A DNA stretch of 62,149 nt from Rhizoclosmatium globosum (GCA_002104985.1 MCGO01000219.1:1-62149), one strand, 5' to 3'; positions 43,088 through 52,915 are shown, counted from the first letter of the stretch. Numbers and translations: made by a program. The notes: a model not told the origin generated them from the letters alone.

Positions 43088-43951
43088 TCAGGCAACGAAG
43101 TTGTGAATCACCTTTTCAATTGCCCATTGACCCCAAGTCTCGTTCTTGGTTCCCCATTGAGTTGGGTCCCACTCAGTAACAAAGTTGCATTCAAGGGCAT
43201 CCAGCTTCTTCATGTCTTCAGCGGAGATGGTCCAGTCAAACACGCTAATATTCTCAACCAGACGAGTTGGGTTCACAGTCTTTGGGAGAGTCACATATCC
43301 TTTTTGCAAACCCCACTTGATCAAAACTTGTGCTGGCGTCTTCCCGAGACCCGTAGAAACCTCCACAAGAGTTGGATCGTCAAGCTTTCTTGCCTTGGTA
43401 AGAGGAGAGTAAGCTTGAACAACAATTCCCTTGGATTTGCAGAACTCAGTGATATCCACGTGTTGCAAGAACGGATTGAGTTCAATTTGGTTCACTGCTG
43501 GAACAACAGTGCTGCTGTTGATGAGCTCTTCCAAGTGAGCAATGTTGAAGTTGGATACTCCAATGGACTTTGCCTTTCCCTCTTGGTAGATAATTTCCAT
43601 TTCCTTCCAGGCCTGCAATCTTCTTCCTTGGATGGGTGCGTGAATGAGGTACAAGTCGATATAGCCAGTTCCAAGTCGTTCAAGACTCTTGTTGAAGGCT
43701 TCAGTTGGGTTTCTCATCTCCCCAATATGCAGCTTTGTCGTGACCCAGATTTCGCTTCTTGGGATCCCGGATTCTTTGATGGCTCTGCCAACATCTGGCT
43801 CGTTCTGGTAGAACGCCGCAGTGTCAATATGACGATATCCAGCTTTCAGAGCAGCAAGCACGGTCTTGTATGTGTCTTCAGGAGAAGCTTTGTAAACTCC
43901 GAGTCCGACGGATGGGATTCTGAGCCCGTTGTTGAGGAGAGTGGTGGTCAT
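43088..43951 (-). CDS. Aldo-keto reductase, tandem copy 1 (287 aa)
   Basis: An intronless AKR with the full TIM-barrel signatures: GLGVYKASPE, GYRHIDTAAFYQNE (catalytic Asp and Tyr), VTTKL (catalytic Lys), LYLIHAP (catalytic His), SIGVSNFNIAHLEEL, and LIKWGLQKGYVTLPKTVNP for NADPH phosphate binding. It reduces aldehydes or ketones in the cytosol; substrate unknown. It is the most downstream of three tandem minus-strand copies that share most of their sequence and have diverged mainly at the Tyr-site context and surface helices. Confidence 0.92.
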   Translation of the reverse strand: MTTTLLNNGLRIPSVGLGVYKASPEDTYKTVLAALKAGYRHIDTAAFYQNEPDVGRAIKESGIPRSEIWVTTKLHIGEMRNPTEAFNKSLERLGTGYIDLYLIHAPIQGRRLQAWKEMEIIYQEGKAKSIGVSNFNIAHLEELINSSTVVPAVNQIELNPFLQHVDITEFCKSKGIVVQAYSPLTKARKLDDPTLVEVSTGLGKTPAQVLIKWGLQKGYVTLPKTVNPTRLVENISVFDWTISAEDMKKLDALECNFVTEWDPTQWGTKNETWGQWAIEKVIHNFVA

Positions 43952-44086
43952 TGGTGGATGTTTTCAAGCTTCCATGAGTATTACAAACATCCATTGTTCT
44001 TTTATGGGTTACACAGGCCAGGCATTTGAAATACCAATTGTAATTCAATCAAATAAAAAATAAAAAAATTTGTGGCTTTATTATCT

Positions 44087-44896
44087 TTATTCCCATTCCG
44101 TCGGATCCCATTCAGTTACGAAATTGCTTTCAAGTGCGTCCAACTTCGTCATATCTCCAGCAGAAATCATCCAGTCAAACACACTGATATTTTCAATCAG
44201 GCGAGTTGCATTAACAGTCTTTGGAAGAGACACGTAGCCTTTCTGTAATCCCCACTTGATCAAAACTTGAGCTGGGGACTTGTTGACACTATTTGAAACT
44301 TCGACCAAAGTTAGATCGTCAAGCTTTCTTGCCTTGGTAAGTGGGGAGTAAGCTTGCACGATGATTCCCTTGGACTTGCAAAAGTCTGTAATATCAACAT
44401 GTTGCAAGAATGGGTTGAGCTCAATCTGGTTCACAGCTGGAATGATAGTAGAACTATTGAGAAGTTCTTGGAGGTGGGCAACACTGAAGTTTGAGACTCC
44501 AATAGCCTTCGCTTTCCCAGAGTTGTAGATAAGCTCGATTTCTTTCCACGCCTGGACTCGCGTTTCACGCATTGGCGCATGGATCAAATACAAGTCAACA
44601 TAGTCAAGTTGGAGAAGTTCGAGGCTTTTGTAGAAGGCAGCGGTTGTGTCATTCATATCATCGACATCGAGTTTAGTAGTGACCCAAATCTCGCTTCTTG
44701 GGATTCCCGAGTCCTTGATCGCACGCCCAACCGCGGCTTCGTTTCTGTAGGCAGCAGCGGTATCAATGTGACGATATCCGGCTTTCAATGCCTCGATAAT
44801 GGCGTTGTAACAGTCATCAGCGGAAGCTTTGTAAACCCCTAACCCGATAGATGGAATTCTGAGGCCATTGTTCAGAGGGAGGGTGGTCAACGTCAT
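44087..44896 (-). CDS. Aldo-keto reductase, tandem copy 2, short C-terminus (269 aa)
   Basis: The same family and motifs as its neighbours: HIDTAAAYRNE, VTTKLDVDDM, LYLIHAP, AIGVSNFSVAHLQEL, LIKWGLQKGYVSLPKTVNA. The frame ends after TEWDPTEWE, so the last 18 or so residues found in copies 1 and 3 (from GTKNETWGQW) are missing. In AKRs the C-terminal loop shapes the substrate pocket, so specificity may differ. All four catalytic residues remain. Intronless like its neighbours. Confidence 0.9.
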   Translation of the reverse strand: MTLTTLPLNNGLRIPSIGLGVYKASADDCYNAIIEALKAGYRHIDTAAAYRNEAAVGRAIKDSGIPRSEIWVTTKLDVDDMNDTTAAFYKSLELLQLDYVDLYLIHAPMRETRVQAWKEIELIYNSGKAKAIGVSNFSVAHLQELLNSSTIIPAVNQIELNPFLQHVDITDFCKSKGIIVQAYSPLTKARKLDDLTLVEVSNSVNKSPAQVLIKWGLQKGYVSLPKTVNATRLIENISVFDWMISAGDMTKLDALESNFVTEWDPTEWE

Positions 44897-44978
44897 TCGT
44901 TAGTGCTTTCTGTGATCCGGATTGTAAATCAAAATTCAACTATCTATTTGGATCATCCTGGAAGATAAAGTGACAAAA

Positions 44979-45842
44979 TTAAGCAACGAATGTGTGAATA
45001 ACCTTCTCGAGTGCCCACTGACCCCAAGTCTCGTTCTTAGATCCCCATTGAGTTGGGTCCCATTCAGTCACAAAGTTGCACTCGAGTGTGTCCAACTTCT
45101 GCATATCTTGAGCAGGAATAGTCCAATCAAATACACTGATATTTTCAACCAATCGCTTGGGGTTGACGGTTTTCGGAAGTGACACGAATCCCTTCTGCAA
45201 ACCCCACTTGATCAAAACTTGCGCAGGCGTCTTGTTGAGGCTCTTGGAAACTTCAACCAAAGTAGGATCATCGAGCTTTCGTGCTTTCGTAAGTGGGGAG
45301 TAGGCTTGGACAACAATTCCCTTCGCCTTGCAAAACTCAGTAATATCAACGTGTTGCAAGAACGGATTCAATTCAATCTGATTGATTGCTGGAACGACGG
45401 TAGAGTTGGCCAAGAGCTCCTCAAGATGCTCAACATTGAAGTTCGACACTCCAATGGCCTTGGCCCTTCCAGCTTTGTAAAGCACTTCCATTTCCTTCCA
45501 AGACTGCAATCTTCTTCCACGAATGGGTGCGTGAATCAAGTACAAATCGACATAATCGAGCTGGAGGAGCTCAAGACTCTTGTTGAAGGCAGCGGTCGTG
45601 TCGCGCATGTCACCAACATGGAGTTTGGTAGTGACCCAGATTTCACTTCTTGGAATTCCTGATTCCTTGATCGCTCTGCCAACATCGGCTTCGTTTCTGT
45701 ACACAGCTGCAGTGTCAATATGACGATATCCCGCTTGGAGAGCCGCGAGAACAGTTTTGTAGCAGTCTTCAGGCGACGCTTTGTAGACTCCCAAACCGAC
45801 AGAGGGGATGCGAAGGCCGTTGTTGAGGAGGGTTGTGCTCAT
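44979..45842 (-). CDS. Aldo-keto reductase, tandem copy 3 (287 aa)
   Basis: Full-length copy with HIDTAAVYRNEADVGRAIKE, VTTKLHVGDM, LYLIHAP, AIGVSNFNVEHLEELL and LIKWGLQKGFVSLPKTVNP. It is closest in layout to copy 1, sharing the complete C-terminal end (NETWGQWALEKVIHTFVA). Intronless. Spacers between the three copies are about 135 and 80 bp, so each seems to have its own short promoter. Confidence 0.92.
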   Translation of the reverse strand: MSTTLLNNGLRIPSVGLGVYKASPEDCYKTVLAALQAGYRHIDTAAVYRNEADVGRAIKESGIPRSEIWVTTKLHVGDMRDTTAAFNKSLELLQLDYVDLYLIHAPIRGRRLQSWKEMEVLYKAGRAKAIGVSNFNVEHLEELLANSTVVPAINQIELNPFLQHVDITEFCKAKGIVVQAYSPLTKARKLDDPTLVEVSKSLNKTPAQVLIKWGLQKGFVSLPKTVNPKRLVENISVFDWTIPAQDMQKLDTLECNFVTEWDPTQWGSKNETWGQWALEKVIHTFVA

Positions 45843-45958
45843 GTGTTAGGGTTTCTTGTTTGAAATGGTTGTTTGGAGACAAAATTTGAAATCCCTTCAA
45901 GCATTTCTCATTTATCATTTATAATTAAAATTTCATAGAATTAGGTGGGGTATAGCCG

Positions 45959-47350
45959 CTAGCAATAATCAAACAGAGTGGCGACGAGTATAATTATAAC
46001 CGGAACAAAATGTTGATATGAATTTGCAGTAGCTATTGACCGAATTACAGGAGTAGGTAATGGCAATGGCTGCACGCCATGCAAGTTAATACGATGTTTA
46101 GCATTTCCGACAGCAACAGCGAGGCCAACTCGAGGATGATTCTTTCTTCCATCGTCGACAAACAAACTCCCATAATCATAGACGGAATAAAACTTGCGTA
46201 GAAAAATATCCCCAAGAATATTGGCTTTTGCCCCAGTACCAGCTGGTGAAAATCCAAGAGCACATCGATTTGGCCCAAGAGTGAGGATATAATCCGACCA
46301 AGAGAGCTCATAGATGGTATTATCCCCAAAATTAAAACCAATATTAGGGAGATATTGTATGAGACCACATTCGACGAGCCAGAGACGGCTATCTTGGTCC
46401 ATGGGAGGAGCTGGCGTATTTATGGCTGTATATATAAGAGGTACAACTTGAGTTTGAAGGTAGTCTGTTTCCAAGTAAATGACACTTGTACCAGAATCGA
46501 GAATGGCAGTGGAACCACTTGGAAACGGCCTCAGACGAGTGAAAGAGCCAGATATATTCACTGTCATAGTGTTGACCGAAATTCCCCAGAAGTACGAGTC
46601 AATTACTGGATAGTATTGAAGTTGCCCTTGAAAACGTGACGAATCAACGCCACCAAGAAAGATCTCTCCACCACCTTTCATCAAGTCAACACCAGCTGCT
46701 CCTGAGGTTCCGTTCAGCCAAAGAGAGAAAACAGGTGTGTCACTCAGGCTTGTGTTCATGATAGCGCCAAGGATAGATGGAAAATATGAGGCTGACGCAC
46801 GACCCGTTGCCTGACAAGCAAGTCCCAACATACCATCCACAGATCCAGCCTGTAAACTCTTCATTTCTTCGTCTTCTGTATGGACCAGAAGAAACTGTTG
46901 GTCGGGAAGTGTTATGCCATTCCAGAAGATTGTGTCTTGCACCACTGAACCTGTCACTTTGCCCGCCTGAAAACTGATGGACACATTGTTACCGTTGCTC
47001 ACATCTTTGAAGGTAGAAGAAGCAGAAGGATCAAACGCATGGCGATCGTTGCAGTTTCGACTTTGGTTGCAATCTTTGGATCCAACCCACAGTGCAGATG
47101 ACCCTGTGTCAACTTGAACCAGAAACTCTTGAGGTGCTTTCTCAGGAGTCGTTGAAGTACCGATACTGACATAGGTGTAGTACCCTGTATCTGCCAAGTT
47201 CGCCAGATTGATAGTGTCACGTCTGTCTTTGTCAAACCCAGTACGTTTGACAAGACCTAACCGCAATGGCATTACCTGCTCTCTGGATACTTCTTGAGCG
47301 GCAGCGGCAAGTGTGAGAGCCGTAACAAAGACACCAGCAAGTGATGTCAT
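45959..47350 (-). CDS. Pepsin-like (A1) aspartic protease, probably membrane anchored
   Basis: An intronless ORF of 463 residues. The signal peptide (MTSLAGVFVTALTLAAAAQE) precedes a propeptide region with KR. The two active-site motifs are VQVDTGSSALWVGS and ILDSGTSVIYLE, with the A1-type GSVDGMLGLA loop and NILGDIFLRKFYSVYDY near the end. Several N-glycosylation sequons are visible (NVS, NTS, NGT, NIS). A C-terminal hydrophobic stretch (FVPVIIILVATLF) could be a GPI signal or anchor, as in yapsins. Acts in the secretory pathway or at the surface; substrate unknown. Confidence 0.9.
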   Translation of the reverse strand: MTSLAGVFVTALTLAAAAQEVSREQVMPLRLGLVKRTGFDKDRRDTINLANLADTGYYTYVSIGTSTTPEKAPQEFLVQVDTGSSALWVGSKDCNQSRNCNDRHAFDPSASSTFKDVSNGNNVSISFQAGKVTGSVVQDTIFWNGITLPDQQFLLVHTEDEEMKSLQAGSVDGMLGLACQATGRASASYFPSILGAIMNTSLSDTPVFSLWLNGTSGAAGVDLMKGGGEIFLGGVDSSRFQGQLQYYPVIDSYFWGISVNTMTVNISGSFTRLRPFPSGSTAILDSGTSVIYLETDYLQTQVVPLIYTAINTPAPPMDQDSRLWLVECGLIQYLPNIGFNFGDNTIYELSWSDYILTLGPNRCALGFSPAGTGAKANILGDIFLRKFYSVYDYGSLFVDDGRKNHPRVGLAVAVGNAKHRINLHGVQPLPLPTPVIRSIATANSYQHFVPVIIILVATLFDYC

Positions 47351-47551
47351 GAAGCCGAAACTTTTTCTTGAACCCTTGGCAATAGAACAGAAATCTAAAA
47401 AAGAAGGTTACAGAGAACCATTTATCTCAAAATATTGATAACGTTGATAAGAGAATATGCTCAAAGAAATAGACTTTGCAACAAACTGTACACAATAATG
47501 TGATATCAATCTTGAACCAGAACTTTCCAAAAATTTCATTTGATACTTCAT

Positions 47552-48328
47552 TTAAAGTCCAATTCTCTCAAGTACAAAGATTGTATGAAATACTTCCGGC
47601 TCGTACACAACATGTGTTCGCTCCTCTGCTTGTGATGATTGTTCTGCTTCCGGTTTCACATTCTTACACTCAACCACTCTCCATAACTTTGCCAAGGATT
47701 CAATGAACGTCTCGGAATCGGGTTTCAAGAAATCGTATCGATATTTAGAATAAGAAAGCGAAAGTAAAGTTCCACCAATGCGCATAATTCTAGCCAAATT
47801 CGCCATCAATGCGCCGACTGGTTCAAGAGACACCAATGTCCCTTCCAAATCGACAACTACATGTTCCCCGCATGAAATTGCATCAGCGCAACCCTTTTCC
47901 AGCATAATGTCGAAGAAAGGGGCCTGATTGTTCATCGCAAGCGATGAGATTTCGAGTAGAGACTTCTGTAATGGGTTCCACTGAAGCAAATCGGCGACAC
48001 ACCACTCCATTTCAACATTGCCAAATTCTTGCTTTTCCATGTCTTTCCCTCGCTCAATCGCAAGTGGTGCATAGTCGAGATTCACGATGCGGTTTGGAGG
48101 AGTGAGTGGTACGAGGTTCCGCCTCAGAGAGTTACAAAGGTTTGAAGTACCACTGCCGATATGTAGAATAGTCGCTTCATTGACAGGTTTCGGAAACGAT
48201 TCCTGGATCAAGATTGAGACAGCCAGCTCAGCCAAAACGTCTGCATTGGCAAGCCACTCAAATTGTTGCTCCGTGATGAATCGTTCGTCCCAAAATGCTT
48301 TGGAGGAGAAGTCTTTTGCAAATTTCAT
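47552..48328 (-). CDS. METTL13/EEF1AKMT4-like methyltransferase, copy 1
   Basis: From the ATG at 48328 the protein begins MKFAKDFSSKAFWDERF, matching the tandem neighbour's start; an upstream ATG-less extension in frame is not needed. The SAM-binding region is ATILHIGSGTSNLCNSLRRN and IVNLDYAPLAIERGK; FFDIMLEKGCADAIS is the motif IV-like part. It ends in VYEPEVFHTIFVLERIGL. This is the family of EEF1A lysine methyltransferases of the METTL13 type. The exact target is inferred. About 259 residues, no introns. Confidence 0.75.
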   Translation of the reverse strand: MKFAKDFSSKAFWDERFITEQQFEWLANADVLAELAVSILIQESFPKPVNEATILHIGSGTSNLCNSLRRNLVPLTPPNRIVNLDYAPLAIERGKDMEKQEFGNVEMEWCVADLLQWNPLQKSLLEISSLAMNNQAPFFDIMLEKGCADAISCGEHVVVDLEGTLVSLEPVGALMANLARIMRIGGTLLSLSYSKYRYDFLKPDSETFIESLAKLWRVVECKNVKPEAEQSSQAEERTHVVYEPEVFHTIFVLERIGL

Positions 48329-48453
48329 GAATAGAGGTTTGAGTGTTAGAGATGGACGATGGTGGATTGTTTCTGGAAAAACGCAAAAGAAACACATAAC
48401 TCTCAATCGGGTATAGCATCCATCTTTCATTCAATATAATCGCCCTTTATTCA

Positions 48454-49215
48454 TTAGAATGTAGTATCGCACAGTCGCTCTACGATAAATAGTGTATGGA
48501 AAACTTCCGGCTGATAAACGTTCGCCTTCACAGTTTCATTTGAGATATCTGGCTTAACTTGATGTGTTTCCACAACTTTCCATAACTGGGAAGCTTCTTT
48601 TGAAAACTCATCAGAATCGGGATTCAAGAAATCGAATCGATATTTTGAATATGATAGAGCGATCCATTTTGATCCAGACATTGTTATCCTCGAAAGATGG
48701 AGTGCCAATGCAACTGTTGGAGCGACTGTGATGATATTCTCCGGTTGCGTGACTTGTGTTGTGATATCGGGTCCACACGAAATAGCATCCGCACAACTCT
48801 TTTCGATTACAAGGTTGACTAATAGAGGCATATCGAATATCTTCTGCAGTGATGCTTCCAGGGAAGAATAGTTGAGAAGATCGGCGACAGTGTAGCTCAT
48901 CTCAATTGATCCAAACTCCTGAAGTTCCAACTGTCGGCCCCTCTCAATTGCCAGTTCAGAATAGTCAAAATTAACAATGTTTCGAGGATTGCTTATCAAT
49001 GATGGAACAAGGCGGGTTCGCAGCGAGTTTGAAAGTGTTGACGTGCCTGAACCAATGTGCAAGATTCGAGCCTTCAGCGGGTCTTGTTGTTGGAGAGCCG
49101 AAGCGACCTTGTCTGTGAGAACATCAGCAGCTGCCAGCCATTCAAAGTGCTCTTCTTGTTGAAAGCGGGAATCCCAAAAGGCCTTTGATGAGAAGTCTTT
49201 TGCAAATCGGGCCAT
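48454..49215 (-). CDS. METTL13/EEF1AKMT4-like methyltransferase, copy 2
   Basis: 253 residues, colinear with copy 1: MARFAKDFSSKAFWDSRF, ARILHIGSGTSTLSNSLRTR, IVNFDYSELAIERGRQLELQ, VIEKSCADAISCG, LSYSKYRFDFLNPDSDEF and VYQPEVFHTLFIVERL. The acidic residue after motif I, the DxG-like core and a substrate-side aspartate are conserved. The two copies have drifted substantially, so the duplication is not recent. The gene is divergent from the GST gene with 157 bp between starts. Confidence 0.75.
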   Translation of the reverse strand: MARFAKDFSSKAFWDSRFQQEEHFEWLAAADVLTDKVASALQQQDPLKARILHIGSGTSTLSNSLRTRLVPSLISNPRNIVNFDYSELAIERGRQLELQEFGSIEMSYTVADLLNYSSLEASLQKIFDMPLLVNLVIEKSCADAISCGPDITTQVTQPENIITVAPTVALALHLSRITMSGSKWIALSYSKYRFDFLNPDSDEFSKEASQLWKVVETHQVKPDISNETVKANVYQPEVFHTLFIVERLCDTTF

Positions 49216-49372
49216 ATTTCAAGAAGAAAGAAAACAAAAGTAGAGAGAAAGAAGTTGATATTCACTCATCTAATTTAGTTATCTTGCCTGTATGATGAGT
49301 GATATCACTTGAGTAGATGGCGTAACTCCCATAACAAGGGAACGAAAGATTGATTTCAAACCCAAAATCAAT

Positions 49373-50094
49373 ATGAGCAGCCCAACCATTGTCCTCCACC
49401 ACCTCGAAGACTCTCGTTCAATTCGTATTGCCTGGCTCTTGGAAGAGCTCAATGTTCCCTACGAGATCAAAGTGTACAAGCGTTTGCCGTCCAAACTTGC
49501 TCCTCCAGAACTTCTGCAGGTCCATCCATTGGGAAAGAGCCCAGTTATCGTCGACAACTCTGCCAATCCTCCTTTTGCCGTTGCTGAGTCTGGTGCTATC
49601 ATCGAGTACTTGACGGAAAAGTTCCCAAACTCATTGGTTCCAGCACGAGGGACACAGGAAAAAGTTAACTACACCTACTGGTTGCATGCGTCAGAAGGTA
49701 CTTTGGCTCCACCTTTGGTGATGAAGGTGATCTTTAATGAGACTCTTAAGAATGGTGAGTACTCTTTCTCTCGTGCATAACGTAAAACTGATACATTCAT
49801 CAAGTTCCATTCTTCATTTCGCCCATTATCGGACTTGTCTTCAACAAGATTTCTGAAAAGGTTACTGATCCAACGATTGAGCGTGTTTTGGCGTACCTTG
49901 AATCCGAGCTTGTATTCCATAAGTATGCGGCTGGAAATGAGTTCACTGCTGCTGATATTCAACTGTATCGCACTTTGCGCAATGCTTTGGTTTACACACC
50001 TCAGTTCGTTGGTCCAAAAACTAAAGAATGGTTGGAATTAATCCGTCAACGTGCCGCGTTCAAAAAGGTTGCTTACTTGGACCCAGAAGTGTAG
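49373..50094 (+). CDS. Glutathione S-transferase (Gtt1/Ure2-like)
   Basis: Two exons separated by a roughly 50-nt intron near 49756-49804. The N-terminal thioredoxin-fold domain has VLHHLEDSRSIRIAWLLEEL (the Ser/Arg active-site region), HPLGKSPVIVD and ESGAIIEYLTEKF (the gamma-glutamyl-binding ES motif). The helical C-terminal domain ends AFKKVAYLDPEV. Conjugates glutathione to electrophiles or reduces peroxides in the cytosol. It lies next to redox genes (three AKRs). Confidence 0.9.
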
Positions 50095-50160
50095 AAGTAA
50101 TAAGAAGTTATAATGTATGGCAAGACATGGGACTGACAATAAAACGAATGTATTTCGAAA

Positions 50161-51600
50161 CTAACTGAATGCAGTCATTCCCTTCACCAAATCTTCCAAG
50201 TCATCCACCTTGGCTTTCTTCTGCCTTGTTCCAAAGATCACTCTGGATGCCTTCTCATCGGCATCATTCCCGGCTTCCTCACCGTCATCAACCATCATTC
50301 GCTTCTTCCCCTTATCAAGCTTAACCTGTCCCACAACTTCAGCCTCCTTCTTCAACTCAGCTTTCCGTTCCGCAATCCGCGTGGCCTGTCTCCTCTTCAT
50401 AGCCGCAGTCAACTGCCTCTTCTGCACAACTTTCACAGCAGCAACCTTCTTCCTCGCCTCCTTCACCTTCTTGGTCGCATTCAACGCAATCACATGCTCA
50501 TTCGCAGCAGCAACAATCTTCTCCTTCTCCTTCGCAACCTCATAAAACAACCTCTCCGCCTCACCCTCAAGCGCAACAACTTTAACCTTCTCGCCAACAC
50601 CCAATTCAACACCGTGATGCCGCATCACCATTTCCCCAATCTCTTTCGCGACGGCACGCTTGAATCGCACGAAGCCGTATGCCTCGCCAGGTCGCAGTAC
50701 GCATTCAACGACGGGAGCGAGTTTCTCGAATTCGGAACGGGCGAGTGCTTGGAGGGAGGAAGCGGTGAAGCCGACGGATTGGGTTGTGTCAGCGACGGGT
50801 CCGAATTTGAGGATTCTGTTCAGTGGGTACCCGAGCACTGCGGACGCTTGGACGGGTGCTTGGCCGACTTGTTTGATTGGTTTGGATCGTACGTCGCGGG
50901 AAGTGAGGCTTGGGTGGTTCAAGTCGAATGTGAATGTGAAGGTGGGTTCTGTGGGGAATATACTGGCTTCGACTGTGAGGGATGAGTCTTCGTATGATGT
51001 TGGGATTGTTGTGTTTGCGAGGAGTTTGATCATGACGGAAGCGTCTGTGAATTGGATGTAGCAGGATTGGAAGTCACCGTCTTCGGTTCCCGTGACGGCT
51101 TTTGTAAACTGGTGTCTGGTGATGGCGCCAAACTTTTCACGGATGAAGGAGAGGAAGTCGAGTTGGACGGCGTCAATGGGAATACCGTGGAAGAGACAGC
51201 AGGAGGCGGAGAGAGTATTCGAATTCTTGACAACAGACTCCACAGCCCTCTGATTGAATGACACACATCGTCGAATACAAAGCCCATCTGGAGAGAGCTC
51301 AAATGCGCCAGGTACAATACTTCCTGCCACTTCCCGAAGCAGATTCACCGAGATCTTGGTTTGTTTGACAGTTTTGAATCCAGCTATCGTTGTTAATGGA
51401 ACCCATCCGTGCTGCCAGCCACAGTTTGGAGATTGTGTTGATGCCAGTCGTTGAAGGTTCTTGACTTCCTTGTTGCAGAAGTAGGCATCCAATAGATCAA
51501 GGGTAGCAGCTTGTTGCGCAGTCATGGATGGGACTGAAACCAGTGAGTGCAATCCCGCTGATAGGAAGGCAAGCTCCTGAGGCATAATGTCAACATCCAT
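50161..51600 (-). CDS. La-motif RNA-binding protein (La/LARP7-like)
   Basis: From the first ATG (51600) 479 residues. The La motif spans about residues 35-125 (LLDAYFCNKEVKNLQRLAST, PLTTIAGFKTVKQ, LSPDGLCIRRCV). An RRM-like domain follows (CCLFHGIPIDAVQLDFLSFI, DFQSCYIQFTDASVMIKLL), then a second RRM-like region (VECVLRPGEAYGFVRFKRA). The tail is a Lys/Arg/Ala-rich helix. La proteins bind the UUU-OH ends of Pol III transcripts in the nucleus. The YFCNKEV core departs from the usual YFSD sequence, so the RNA end-binding pocket may be altered. Intronless. Confidence 0.75.
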   Translation of the reverse strand: MDVDIMPQELAFLSAGLHSLVSVPSMTAQQAATLDLLDAYFCNKEVKNLQRLASTQSPNCGWQHGWVPLTTIAGFKTVKQTKISVNLLREVAGSIVPGAFELSPDGLCIRRCVSFNQRAVESVVKNSNTLSASCCLFHGIPIDAVQLDFLSFIREKFGAITRHQFTKAVTGTEDGDFQSCYIQFTDASVMIKLLANTTIPTSYEDSSLTVEASIFPTEPTFTFTFDLNHPSLTSRDVRSKPIKQVGQAPVQASAVLGYPLNRILKFGPVADTTQSVGFTASSLQALARSEFEKLAPVVECVLRPGEAYGFVRFKRAVAKEIGEMVMRHHGVELGVGEKVKVVALEGEAERLFYEVAKEKEKIVAAANEHVIALNATKKVKEARKKVAAVKVVQKRQLTAAMKRRQATRIAERKAELKKEAEVVGQVKLDKGKKRMMVDDGEEAGNDADEKASRVIFGTRQKKAKVDDLEDLVKGMTAFS

Positions 51601-51673
51601 CTTGTGTTTGTTGTGGTCCAAAACCAAAAAGAAAAAAAAGTGTTCTCATATTTTTACTGAACTATTTAACTGT

Positions 51674-52915
51674 CTATCTATGACCATGAAAAACGAATGG
51701 TGAAGCATAATCCTGCATTACCAACAGCTCCTCCGGAATATCCGTCATTAAAAACTGATTGTCGTTCAAATACATCTCCTGTAACCTCGGAAGACCAGCA
51801 AATTCCCGTGGAATCAATCCACTAAGTCTATTATGTGACACAGCAAGAACAGTAATACGTCCCAAACGACCCAACTCAACAGGAACTATACCCGACAAAC
51901 TATTGTTCACCAAATTCAACACCTTCAAGTTCCCAAGATCTCCAAGCTGTGGAGGAATCGCACCGCTCAAATTATTGTCAAATAGAGAGAGCGTGTCAAG
52001 ATTCATCAAGTTCCCCAGTTCAGCTGGAATCTCACCAAACAGGCAATTCCCACCAAGATCAAGCATCCTCAGCAAAGACAGCGAGCCAAGAGACGTCGGA
52101 ATCGTTCCACCTAGGTTATTCGAGCTAAGATTCAATGTTGTAAGGTTTACAAGGTTCCCCAACTCCTCAGGCACAGGTCCACTAAACGCATTCTCCGCCA
52201 AATTGAGCACCTCTAAATCCACCAATTGTCGCAACGACGCCGGAATACGCCCTCCAAGCTTATTCCCACTCAGATTCAACGATTTCAAAGAGACACATGA
52301 AGTGATTTCGAATGGTATCCTTCCAGACAACTTATTCTCCGACAGATTGAGATCCTGCAGCGCGTGGCCATGAAACAACTCAGGTGGTATCGGGCCGTCT
52401 AATTCGTTCCTGCTTAGATCGAGGTGTTGGAGTTTGTCCAGCAATCCAATTGAACTTGGGATAGACCCTGAGAACCGCACGCCGTGTAATTGAAGGCGAG
52501 TCAAAGATTGTAACGATCCAATTGCGTGAGGGATTGGTTTCGGTGGCCATCGAGAGCGGTCTGAGGAAAGGAGGGGAAGGGATTGTGTGTAATTCCATAG
52601 CGTGAGGGTTTCAAGTCCATTCCAACACCCGTCCGCGAACGCAAGTTGGTACTCTTCTGGCCAGGTAAACAGCCACAGCCAGTGTAAGATTTCGGAGGAG
52701 TCTCGATTGGAAAGCGGGGTTTCTGTGAAGTCGAATTGGTCGAGGTATGAGATATGGACGTCTTTTGAGCCGAAGCGGGAGAGGTTTAGGGCTGCAAAGT
52801 GGCGTGTTGATAACAGGGATGCGATGTGTTTGTTGAGGGATTTGTAGCGAAGGACTGTGTGTGGGTGGATCCAGGCAAAGATGTGTTGGATGAGTTCACG
52901 CAAGAGTGTGTTCAT
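51674..52915 (-). CDS. Plant-style LRR protein with F-box-like N-terminus
   Basis: An intronless ORF of 413 residues. The N-terminus (LLRELIQHIFAWIHPHTVLR) looks like a degenerate F-box. About eleven 24-residue repeats follow with the plant extracellular pattern LxxLxLSxNxLSGxIPxxLGxL, for example LQHLDLSRNELDGPIPPEL and LKVLNLVNNSLSGIVPVELG. No signal peptide, membrane helix or kinase domain is present, so this is an intracellular use of a repeat type familiar from plant receptors. Such LRRs are frequent in some zoosporic fungi. An SCF substrate receptor is one possible role; the partner is unknown. Confidence 0.8.
   Translation of the reverse strand: MNTLLRELIQHIFAWIHPHTVLRYKSLNKHIASLLSTRHFAALNLSRFGSKDVHISYLDQFDFTETPLSNRDSSEILHWLWLFTWPEEYQLAFADGCWNGLETLTLWNYTQSLPLLSSDRSRWPPKPIPHAIGSLQSLTRLQLHGVRFSGSIPSSIGLLDKLQHLDLSRNELDGPIPPELFHGHALQDLNLSENKLSGRIPFEITSCVSLKSLNLSGNKLGGRIPASLRQLVDLEVLNLAENAFSGPVPEELGNLVNLTTLNLSSNNLGGTIPTSLGSLSLLRMLDLGGNCLFGEIPAELGNLMNLDTLSLFDNNLSGAIPPQLGDLGNLKVLNLVNNSLSGIVPVELGRLGRITVLAVSHNRLSGLIPREFAGLPRLQEMYLNDNQFLMTDIPEELLVMQDYASPFVFHGHR

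Noticed and set aside
42899..44029. 376-codon plus-strand frame across pICln and AKR copy 1
   Set aside because: It runs antisense to two well-recognised genes and has no family features of its own.
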